NCBI RefSeq assembly: GCF_900105925.1
Contig: NZ_LT629791.1
Coordinates: 5,674,001-5,738,000, forward strand
From: Jiangella alkaliphila
GTDB lineage: Bacteria; Actinomycetota; Actinomycetes; Jiangellales; Jiangellaceae
DNA: 64,000 nucleotides
Reading direction: 5' to 3'
A program made the translations under genes and the position numbers. Below, one piece after another: positions 42,351-49,336 of the stretch. How positions within the stretch are numbered: position 1 is the stretch's first letter; every line of letters starts with the position of its first letter. The notes beneath the pieces are model-generated. The model searched no databases, had not been told where the DNA came from, and saw only the letters and a program-made list of their open reading frames with translations.

Positions 42351-43258
42351 CGCTCACCTCCGGCACGGGACACCGGGACGCGGATGTCGGGCGAGCCTGC
42401 CAACCGCTCGAGCCGGGCGCCGATGTCCGGGGCGACGTCCGCGTCGATCCCGGGGTCGCCGTCGGTGCCGATGCGCACGACAACGTGGCCGCGCCGGGCC
42501 CGCGCCCGCGCCGTGACCACATCCGGATGCCGTCCGGCCGCGTCGACGGCGACGGCCTCGATCGCGCGGCGAGAAGCGTAGACGCCGGTCGACGACACCA
42601 GCTCGAGGGAGCGGCGCGGTCGCCGCCACACGGCGGCGGCGACCAGCAGGACGCCCACCACCATCAGCGCCACACCAGCCGGCAGCATCCAATCCTGTGG
42701 GCGCAACCCGTCGACCCAGCGCACGGCCCGGTCCACCAGGGACTGCCCGCCGACAAGGTCGAGACCGGCCAACGCAGCGTGGATCGCGACACCGGCGACC
42801 CCCAGCAGCAGCAACGCGAGCAGCAGGCCGGCCTTGCGGGCCACGCCCGGTGCGGCCGGCCGCGCCGCGGCGGGCAGGACATCGGCGCCCGTCGACGGCG
42901 TGGTGTCGGCGAACCGGGACACCCGGATATCGACGTCGTCGACGGTCAGCCCGGTCAGCTCCCCCACCCGGCTGTGCACGGCGGTCCGGATCTCGGCCGC
43001 CGCCTCGGGCAGAGAGGCATCCAGTCGCGAGCCGACGACGAGGTCCAGACGCACGTGCCGGCCCACGACCCGCGCCGACGCCCGAGGCAACGGACGGCCG
43101 CCGAAGCCGGGCACCAGTCCACCGCGCTCGCGCCAGCCGCCGGCCTCGACCGCCGCCTGCTCGGCGATGCGCGCGACGACCCGGTCATGGATCGTCAGCC
43201 GTCCCCGGTCGCCGGGATCGGGAGGTGCGGTCACGTCCGGTTCTGCGGCGACCGGCAT
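42347..43258 (-). CDS. DUF6286/Asp23-type membrane protein
   Basis: 303 residues. The N-terminal Asp23-like domain (LTIHDRVVARIAEQAAVEAGG, DLVVGSRLDASLPEAAAEIRTAVHSRVGELTGLTVDDVDIRV) is followed by two membrane helices (AGLLLALLLLGVAGVAIHAALAG; MLPAGVALMVVGVLLVAAAVW). The DUF6286 C-terminal domain (SRRAIEAVAVDAAGRHPDVVTARARARRGHVVVRIG) ends the protein. Part of the envelope-stress cluster, coupled to AmaP. Confidence 0.8.
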   Translation of the reverse strand: MPVAAEPDVTAPPDPGDRGRLTIHDRVVARIAEQAAVEAGGWRERGGLVPGFGGRPLPRASARVVGRHVRLDLVVGSRLDASLPEAAAEIRTAVHSRVGELTGLTVDDVDIRVSRFADTTPSTGADVLPAAARPAAPGVARKAGLLLALLLLGVAGVAIHAALAGLDLVGGQSLVDRAVRWVDGLRPQDWMLPAGVALMVVGVLLVAAAVWRRPRRSLELVSSTGVYASRRAIEAVAVDAAGRHPDVVTARARARRGHVVVRIGTDGDPGIDADVAPDIGARLERLAGSPDIRVPVSRAGGER

Positions 43259-43260
43259 CG

Positions 43261-43440
43261 TCAGTCACGCTCCCGGCCGCGCCACAGGGCGCGGACATCG
43301 AGTTCGCCGGACAGGTGGCCGGCGACGGCCAGCCCGGCGAGGCCCAGCACGATGGCCAGCAGGAAACCGCCCAGCCCGCCGGTAGTGGCGGCCAGCGCCA
43401 GCAGCAGCCCCGCGACCAGACCGATCCCCGTCGCGTTCAT
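43261..43440 (-). CDS. DUF2273-type small membrane protein
   Basis: 59 residues from ATG 43440: two hydrophobic stretches in ATGIGLVAGLLLALAATTGGLGGFLLAIVLGLAGLAVAGHL, then a polar tail LDVRALWRGRERD. Matches the small membrane component regularly encoded between Asp23 and AmaP genes. It overlaps the preceding gene by ATGA. Confidence 0.75.
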   Translation of the reverse strand: MNATGIGLVAGLLLALAATTGGLGGFLLAIVLGLAGLAVAGHLSGELDVRALWRGRERD

Positions 43441-43772
43441 GAGTTCCTCCTCGTGGTTGCGGCCTCGCCGGGCGCGGCCACGTCCTCGACCGTGACGTGC
43501 ACCGTGCCGGCCACCAGGCCCGCGACGGCGGTCCGGATCGCGTCGACCGTCGCCGGCACCGGCGCGTCCCACTCGACGACGACGTGGACCGCGACGGCGT
43601 CGTCCTCCGGTCCCACGCGCACGCCGCGCACCCGGCGTCCCGGCAGGTAGGTGGCGACCTCGCCGAACAGGCCGGCGTGCAGGCCGGCGACGCCCGGAAC
43701 GCCGAGCACCGCGGCCGCGACGTCATCGGCGAGCGCCCGATCCTCGCCGCCGGGCCGGTCCGGCGCGGTCAT
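43437..43772 (-). CDS. Asp23/Gls24-like envelope stress protein
   Basis: 111 residues of Asp23 character: LADDVAAAVLGVPGVAGLHAGLFGEVATYLPGRRVRGVRVG, DAVAVHVVVEWDAPVPATVDAIRTAVAGLVAGTVHVTVEDV. Shorter than the companion at 43769 and lacking its N-terminal helix. ATGA overlaps on both sides show tight operon organisation. Confidence 0.75.
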   Translation of the reverse strand: MTAPDRPGGEDRALADDVAAAVLGVPGVAGLHAGLFGEVATYLPGRRVRGVRVGPEDDAVAVHVVVEWDAPVPATVDAIRTAVAGLVAGTVHVTVEDVAAPGEAATTRRNS

Positions 43773-44230
43773 TCGACCCGGCTCTCCGGCGCGGCCTCTT
43801 CCTCTCCTTCGAGGTGGACGTCGTTGACGTTGATGTTCACCTCGGTCACCTCGAGACCGGACATCCGCTCCACCGCCGCGATGACGTTGCGCCGGATGCC
43901 GATCGAGAGGTCGACGATCGACACGCCGTACTCGGCCATGATGTCGATATCCACGGCCGCCTGCCGCTCGCCGACCTCGACCGCCACGCCCTGCTGGAGG
44001 TTCGTGCGCGAGCCGGGGATCCGCTCGCGCAGCGCCCCGACCGCGCGGGCAGTGCCGCCACCAAGGTTGTAGACCCCGGCCACCTCGCGCGCCGCGATGC
44101 CGGCGATCTTCGAGACGACTCCCTCGGCGATGGTGGTGCGGCCCTGGTCACTCACCAGCGGGCCGTCCTTCGCCGCCGCAGCCTCATCGGACCCGCGCCG
44201 CGTCGTCGACGCCCCTGGATTGTCCGCCAT
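43769..44230 (-). CDS. Asp23/Gls24 family envelope stress response protein
   Basis: 153 residues from ATG 44230. The Asp23 domain is clear: GRTTIAEGVVSKIAGIAAREVAGVYNLGG, GVAVEVGERQAAVDIDIMAEYGVSIVDLSIGIRRNVIAAVERMSGLEVTEVNINVNDVHL. Asp23 forms membrane-tethered filaments under alkaline or envelope stress in Staphylococcus; the actinobacterial role is less studied. First gene of a five-gene minus-strand operon, divergent from an ECF sigma factor. Confidence 0.9.
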   Translation of the reverse strand: MADNPGASTTRRGSDEAAAAKDGPLVSDQGRTTIAEGVVSKIAGIAAREVAGVYNLGGGTARAVGALRERIPGSRTNLQQGVAVEVGERQAAVDIDIMAEYGVSIVDLSIGIRRNVIAAVERMSGLEVTEVNINVNDVHLEGEEEAAPESRVE

Positions 44231-44325
44231 GTCATCGTCTCCTTCGGTATGCCGCCAAGACTCCGGTGTCCTCGGTCGACAGGTGTTCGACACTGCCGGC
44301 CCCGCGGATGGCACGCCGAGGTTGA

Positions 44326-44341
44326 TGTGACGACCGTCACA
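44326..44341. promoter_or_regulatory. Palindrome in the shared promoter region of the Asp23 and sigma operons
   Basis: TGTGACGACCGTCACA is an inverted repeat with 7-bp arms and a 2-bp centre. It lies in the 166-bp region between the divergent Asp23 (44230) and sigma (44397) genes. A plausible operator for coordinated control; the binding protein is unknown. Confidence 0.5.
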
Positions 44342-44396
44342 GGACGGTGAGTGCTGCCCGGCGCCTACCCGTGGTTCGGTGGATGAGACTGGAGGG

Positions 44397-44960
44397 ATGT
44401 TCCGGAGCCGGCTCGGCCCGGCCGTCGTCGACGAGGACGACGACGTGCTGGCCCGCCGTGCCGCGCTCGGGGACCGCCGGGCCTTCGTCGTCGTCGTCGA
44501 ACGCCACGGCCCGGCGATGTTCCGCTTCGCGCGCCGGGTTTTGCTCGACGACGGCGACGCCGAGGACGCCGTCCAGGACGCCTTCGTCGCCGCCTGGCAG
44601 CATCTGAGCGGCTTCCGCGGCGACTCCGCCTTGCGTACGTGGCTGTTCCGGCTGACCCTGAACAAGGCGCACAACATCCGCCGCAAGAACCGTCCCGAGC
44701 CGCAGGAGCCCATTGACACGTCCGCACCGGCCACCGCCGACCCCGCCACCAACGTCGTCGGCGGCGCGCTGATCGACGCGGTCGACCGAGCATTGGCCGC
44801 ACTGCCGCCGAACCAGCGGATCGCCTGGATCCTCCGCGAGGTCGACGGCCTGAGCTACGAGGAGATCGCCCACGTCATGCGCACCTCCCGCGACGTCGTC
44901 CGCGGGTTGCTGCACCGAGCTCGGCACACGTTGGCGGAGAGGCTGGCAGCATGGCGATGA
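44397..44960 (+). CDS. ECF-type RNA polymerase sigma factor of the Asp23 cluster
   Basis: About 187 residues. Region 2: AFVVVVERHGPAMFRFARRVLLDDGDAEDAVQDAFVAAWQHLSGF and LRTWLFRLTLNKAHNIRRKN. Region 4: LAALPPNQRIAWILREVDGLSYEEIAHVMRTSRDVVRGLLHRARHTLAERLAAW. ATG 44397 or GTG 44379 may be the start. Placed divergently to the Asp23 operon and overlapping another Asp23-like gene, so it probably controls the whole cluster. Confidence 0.85.
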   Translation: MFRSRLGPAVVDEDDDVLARRAALGDRRAFVVVVERHGPAMFRFARRVLLDDGDAEDAVQDAFVAAWQHLSGFRGDSALRTWLFRLTLNKAHNIRRKNRPEPQEPIDTSAPATADPATNVVGGALIDAVDRALAALPPNQRIAWILREVDGLSYEEIAHVMRTSRDVVRGLLHRARHTLAERLAAWR

Positions 44961-45457
44961 CCCCCGACCCGCGGCGCACCCCGGACCACCAGGCCGAGGC
45001 CGGCGACTCGCGCACCGAGCCGGACCTGACGGTCCTCGACGACGCCGCGGCCGCGCTGCGGTCGTATACCGACCAGTCCTGGGCGGGCGCGTCGCAGCGG
45101 ATCCTCGACCACGTGCTCACCGCCACGCGGCGCTCCCGCCCGGTCCGCGGACGCGCGGCGACCGGCCCGTTCCACGTCAGCGACCAGGTGCTCACCGCCT
45201 ACCTGCGGGCCGCCGTTGACGACCTCGACGACGCCGAGCTCACCAGCGTCCGCCTGGACCTCGACGACGATCGGCTCCGCGCGGTCACGCTCGGCATCAC
45301 CGTGCGCTACCCGGAACCCATCCACCCCATCGCGGCGCGAGTGCGCGCCACCGCGATGGAGGCACTGCGTGCGGTGCTCGGCTCGGCCGAGCCCCTCTCC
45401 CCGCCGCACCTGACCATCGAGGTGACCGGCATCGAACCGCCACCCGGCCTGCGCTGA
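44951..45457 (+). CDS. Asp23-like protein coupled to the sigma factor
   Basis: 168 residues overlapping the sigma gene by 10 bp. The N-terminal helix (LTVLDDAAAALRSYTDQSWAGASQRILDHVLTATRR) precedes an Asp23-type domain, FHVSDQVLTAYLRAAVDDLDDAELTSVRLDLDDDRLRAVTLGITVRYPEPI...HLTIEVTGI. It takes the position an anti-sigma factor normally has but has no membrane helix. It may sense or titrate the sigma factor; inference. Confidence 0.65.
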   Translation: MAMTPDPRRTPDHQAEAGDSRTEPDLTVLDDAAAALRSYTDQSWAGASQRILDHVLTATRRSRPVRGRAATGPFHVSDQVLTAYLRAAVDDLDDAELTSVRLDLDDDRLRAVTLGITVRYPEPIHPIAARVRATAMEALRAVLGSAEPLSPPHLTIEVTGIEPPPGLR

Positions 45458-45518
45458 CGACGGCCGAAGCACTCGCCGTCGACACCAGCCGATTCGATCG
45501 GCCGACCAGGCACGCAAC

Positions 45519-46322
45519 TCACGAACGGATCTCCACGCCCCAGCTCCACGAGGTTTGGGAGCCGGCGGCGAGCTCCATCGTTTCGTGGAAGAACGGTGCG
45601 GCGCAGAGCATGACGACTGGATCGGTCCGGAGGAACCATGGTGTCGGCCGGTCGGCGTTCATCGTGATCGACGTGGCCGCACGGACCAGCGCGCACTGGT
45701 ACGCCGTCGTTCCCATTGCCTCGTCGGCCGGGGTGTCGATGCCGTCCAGAACGACGCCGGCTCCCAGCAGTGCGTCCGAGCCGCGGAGGAACAGCCCGCC
45801 GTAGCCTGCATCGGGGCGCCCTGCGGTGGTCGGACTGCCGAACCCGAGGTCGCGATGTGCGCGCCATCGCGGCGCGATGGTGAGGCTCCAGCCGTCACTG
45901 GTCTTCGCCACCCGAGATTCTCGTGTTTCCGTCAGCAGCAGGCGGCCGTCGCGGCCGATCCAGTCGATTTCCTCGGTCAGCACCCGGCCCGTCGCGGACA
46001 TCGCGCGGGTGCGCTGGCGGGCGGCGTTCGCGAGATCGCGATATGCGCCGTCCTGAAAGGTCGGGCCGCCCCAGCTGGTCGCCGCGTCTCTGTGTCCGTC
46101 GACGGCGACGTTGGCCACCGCGATCGAGAGGCCGTGATGCCATGGATGGTCGGCCGGCCCGTCCTCGGTGAATGTCGCGCCGTCCACGGTCCGGAGTGGA
46201 TGCCAGCTCGGCCGCGGCGCGTGGTGCGGCGGCATCTCCTCGCCGGACCGCCGCACGCCCAGCACGCGATCGCCTGCGACGATCCGGGCCGTGCCGTCAT
46301 GGCCGACGACGACGTCGATCAC
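45519..46322 (-). CDS. DUF6807 family protein
   Basis: About 267 residues from GTG 46322, which overlaps the DUF2264 stop by GTGA. Features: PHHAPRPSWHPLRTVDGATFTEDGPADHPWHHGLSIAVANVAV, ATSWGGPTFQDG, YGGLFLRGSDALL, WFLRTDPVVMLCAAPFFHETMELAAGSQTSWSWGV. The D-H-P-W-H-H-G-L motif defines the family, which lies in carbohydrate loci and has a lectin-like or lactonase-like sandwich fold. Cytoplasmic, no signal peptide. Last gene of the polysaccharide operon. Confidence 0.8.
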   Translation of the reverse strand: MIDVVVGHDGTARIVAGDRVLGVRRSGEEMPPHHAPRPSWHPLRTVDGATFTEDGPADHPWHHGLSIAVANVAVDGHRDAATSWGGPTFQDGAYRDLANAARQRTRAMSATGRVLTEEIDWIGRDGRLLLTETRESRVAKTSDGWSLTIAPRWRAHRDLGFGSPTTAGRPDAGYGGLFLRGSDALLGAGVVLDGIDTPADEAMGTTAYQCALVRAATSITMNADRPTPWFLRTDPVVMLCAAPFFHETMELAAGSQTSWSWGVEIRS

Positions 46323-48325
46323 CCTCGATCCTCGGGTGCGCGCAGGTGAGCCGTGGTCGTCGCGCCGTCGGCCCAGGTCACCACGGCCTGTTCGCCTGAG
46401 ATCGTGACGGAGGTGCGGGCCGCGTCGCCCGCGTACGCACCGCTGAGGACGACGACCGCGGCATGAACGACTGCCGGCTCGACGGATGCGGAGGTCCGTG
46501 CCCAGGGGACGGCCGACCAGCGTCCCATGGGGTTGGCTCCGTCCGATTCGTCCGACCCGGCCTCGTCCAGCGCCGCTACGCCTATGACGACGCTGGTGAG
46601 GTCGTCGGCCGTTCGCACCTGGGCCCGGCTCCCGTCGACGGCGCTGGCCGGTGAGGCCGCGTCGCTGGCGATCGTCCAGCCGCCGACGTGCAGCCGCCAC
46701 GGCCCGCGGTCGATGGGACGGTGGCCGTCGGGGTCGTCCGAGGCGGCCGTGCCGGGCCGGCCGAAGCCGTCCGGTACCGGGTCGACGCGGGCGAGGCGGA
46801 CCTCGACGCCGCCCCGGACCAGTGACGCCGTGGTCAGCCAGGGGCCCACGCGTACGCTCTGCGCCTCGCCGGCGGCGCCGCCGTCGCCGGAGAGATCGAG
46901 CCAGTGGGCCCGGCTGCACGACGCCAGCCCGAGCCCGTCGACGTCGAGTGCGACCCGCCGCAGCGGCGTCCGGTGCGACGGGTTCCCGGCGGCGTCGAGC
47001 AGCGCGACATGCGAGTCCAGCGGCCGTTGGAGCCGGCCCTGGGAGAGGTCGGGTGCGGCGTGCGACGAGTAACCGTGGCGCGCGTAGAACGGGGAGTCGA
47101 CGACGCCGCTCGCCCCGGCCGCGTGGTCCGTGCCGTGGTTCAGGACGCGGACGATGCCGTCCGCTCTGGTGGCGGAGACCACCCAGCCGGGCGGTCCTAC
47201 GACCCGCTCGACATCGGCCCGCTCGACCGGGAGCGCGCCGTCCGGCCCGGTCCACGCGGGATGGTCCGGCGGCAGGACGAGCCCGGCGAAGCCCTTCGAG
47301 GCCCAGTACGGCGACCCTGCGCCGCTGTAGTTCTGCCGGACCCGAGCGAAGGCGCCGTGCCAGCCGACCGGGAGCAGGCCGCGTTCATCCGGCGCACCGT
47401 GGCCGGAGAAGTACGCGAGCACGCGGTCGGCGACCCGGCGGGTCAGTCCGGGTTCCGGCTCGGCCGCGCCCGCCGCGGCCGCCGCCCAGAACGGTGCCAG
47501 CACGGCGAACCGATACGTCAGCGACCTGCCCTGGAACACCGGTGCGCCGTCGGCGGCCACGAGATACTGGGCGTCCAGCAGGTATCGCTCGAGCCGGTCC
47601 CTGGTGGTGGCGACGAAGTCCGGGTCGGCGTGGTCGCCGCAGATGCGGGCGTACCAGACCGGGTAGAAGTGCATGGCCCAGCCGCCGTAGTAGTCGAAGT
47701 TCCGCGTGCCGCCGTCGGTGAACCAGCCGTCGCCGGCGTACCAGCCGTCGTGCGCGGCCAGGTTGCGCTCGAGGTCGGCCGGTTCCCACGGACCGCCCAC
47801 GCTGCGCAGGAACGCCTCGACGACGTTCTGGAACCAGATCCAGTTGTTGGCATAGTCGCTCGTCCCGACGATCTCCGCCAGCCAGGTGACGACCTGCTCA
47901 CGCGTCCGGTCCGTCAGGCGGTCCCAGATCCACTCCCGCGTCTCGTGCAGTCCGATCGCCACGGACGCCGCCTCGACCCTGGCCTGGCGGCGCTCGGACA
48001 GCCGCGGCCACCGTTCGGGTGACGCCGGGTCGACACCGGCCGTGATCCCACGCGCGTACCAGCCGGCCAGGCAGTCGGGGTCGGCGCCCTGCGAGCCCGC
48101 CAGCCGGAACGCGGCCAGCAGGAACGTGCGGGCGAACCCCTCCAGCCCGTCGCTCCAGTGCCCGGACACGCTCGCCGGGCCGGGCAGGTGGATCAGCGCG
48201 TGGTGCGGCGTCGCGTGGCGTCGTGGCGCCGCCAGCAACCGGTCGGCCGCGGCCAGCCAGCCCTCCCTCGGTGTGCCGCCGGCGCGCGCCGGCCCGCGGT
48301 CAGGCCACATGGTCCATGTCCGCAC
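46319..48325 (-). CDS. DUF2264 domain protein
   Basis: About 668 residues. The N-terminal (alpha/alpha)-barrel part shows GHWSDGLEGFARTFLLAAFRLAG, NNWIWFQNVVEAFLRSVGGPWE, DGWFTDGGTRNFDYYGGWAMHFYPVWYARICGD and QNYSGAGSPYWASKGFAGLVLPPDHPAW, all DUF2264 signatures. The C-terminal half is beta-rich. DUF2264 proteins resemble unsaturated-glucuronyl-hydrolase or lyase barrels and sit in polysaccharide loci. No signal peptide, so it acts on imported oligosaccharides. Starts overlap the dehydrogenase gene (GTG 48325 or ATG 48310). Confidence 0.85.
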   Translation of the reverse strand: MRTWTMWPDRGPARAGGTPREGWLAAADRLLAAPRRHATPHHALIHLPGPASVSGHWSDGLEGFARTFLLAAFRLAGSQGADPDCLAGWYARGITAGVDPASPERWPRLSERRQARVEAASVAIGLHETREWIWDRLTDRTREQVVTWLAEIVGTSDYANNWIWFQNVVEAFLRSVGGPWEPADLERNLAAHDGWYAGDGWFTDGGTRNFDYYGGWAMHFYPVWYARICGDHADPDFVATTRDRLERYLLDAQYLVAADGAPVFQGRSLTYRFAVLAPFWAAAAAGAAEPEPGLTRRVADRVLAYFSGHGAPDERGLLPVGWHGAFARVRQNYSGAGSPYWASKGFAGLVLPPDHPAWTGPDGALPVERADVERVVGPPGWVVSATRADGIVRVLNHGTDHAAGASGVVDSPFYARHGYSSHAAPDLSQGRLQRPLDSHVALLDAAGNPSHRTPLRRVALDVDGLGLASCSRAHWLDLSGDGGAAGEAQSVRVGPWLTTASLVRGGVEVRLARVDPVPDGFGRPGTAASDDPDGHRPIDRGPWRLHVGGWTIASDAASPASAVDGSRAQVRTADDLTSVVIGVAALDEAGSDESDGANPMGRWSAVPWARTSASVEPAVVHAAVVVLSGAYAGDAARTSVTISGEQAVVTWADGATTTAHLRAPEDRG

Positions 48326-49307
48326 GCCGCACCTGATGCCGCAACGGCGCGCCGTCGAGGTAGCGGGCGATCTCGGCGACCACGAGCCCGCCCATGCGGA
48401 ACAGCTCGGTACCGGTCGAGCCGGCGAGGTGCGGGGTGAGCTGCACGTTCGGCAGGTCGTACAGGGGCGAGTCCGCGGGCAGCGGCTCCGGGTCGGTGAC
48501 GTCGAGCACGGCGTGCAGCCGCCCGGCGACCAGCTCCTTCGTCAGGGCATCCGTGTCGACGAGGGCACCGCGGGCGGTGTTGATCAGCGTGGCGCCGTCG
48601 CGCATGACCGACAGCCGCCGGGCGTCGATCAGGTGCCGGGTCGACGGCAACGACGGCGCGTGCAGCGAGACGACGTCGCTGCGCCTCACCAGGTCGTCGA
48701 GGTCGGTCAGCGTCACGCCGAGCGACATCGCCAGCTCCGGCGTCGCGTACGGGTCCGCCGCCAGCACGTCGAGGTCGAACGGGCGCAGCAGGTCGGCCAC
48801 GCGCCGGCCGATGCGGGACAGGCCGACAAGCCCGACCACCCGCCGGTAGTTCGACACCGCTGGGTCGCCGGAGCGCGAGGCCCAGCTGCCGCCGCGGCTG
48901 GCGTGCAGCTTTCGGGCGTAGAGCGGGATCCGTTTGCCGGCGTACAGCACCGCCGCGAGGGTGAACTCCGCGACCGGGACGGCGTTGGCGGCGGCCGCCG
49001 ACACGACGACGATGCCGCGGTCCCAGGAGGCGTCCGTGACCAGTCGCCGCACAGTGCCGCCCGCGTGGAACAGCGCCCGCAGCCGGGGCGCCGCCGCCAG
49101 CAACGTCGCGTCCAACTGCGGACTCCCCCACGCCGTGACCAGGATCTCCGCCTCGGCCAGGGCGGACCTGGCCGAGGCGGACTCGAATCCGCCGGGCACC
49201 GTGTCGAGCCGGGTCAGGCGGGCCAGCCCGCTCCGGGCCGGCTCGTCGAACAACCGCTGCGCTGTCGTCTCGGTCATTGCCAGCACGGTGCGCGGACGGA
49301 TCGTCAT
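48300..49307 (-). CDS. D-isomer-specific 2-hydroxyacid dehydrogenase
   Basis: 335 residues. The NAD domain reads VGLVGLSRIGRRVADLL (a variant of G-x-G-x-x-G, with Ser for the second Gly) and DVLAADPYATPE. Catalytic Arg in NTARGALVDTDAL, Glu region in DVTDPEPLPADSPLYDLPNVQLTPHLAGS with the catalytic His. It probably reduces or oxidises a sugar-derived 2-keto acid released by the pathway. The second glycine substitution is unusual but the fold is intact. Operon neighbour of DUF2264. Confidence 0.85.
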   Translation of the reverse strand: MTIRPRTVLAMTETTAQRLFDEPARSGLARLTRLDTVPGGFESASARSALAEAEILVTAWGSPQLDATLLAAAPRLRALFHAGGTVRRLVTDASWDRGIVVVSAAAANAVPVAEFTLAAVLYAGKRIPLYARKLHASRGGSWASRSGDPAVSNYRRVVGLVGLSRIGRRVADLLRPFDLDVLAADPYATPELAMSLGVTLTDLDDLVRRSDVVSLHAPSLPSTRHLIDARRLSVMRDGATLINTARGALVDTDALTKELVAGRLHAVLDVTDPEPLPADSPLYDLPNVQLTPHLAGSTGTELFRMGGLVVAEIARYLDGAPLRHQVRRADMDHVA

Positions 49308-49336
49308 CGGCGCTCTCTCCTGTTCTATCGGTGGCG

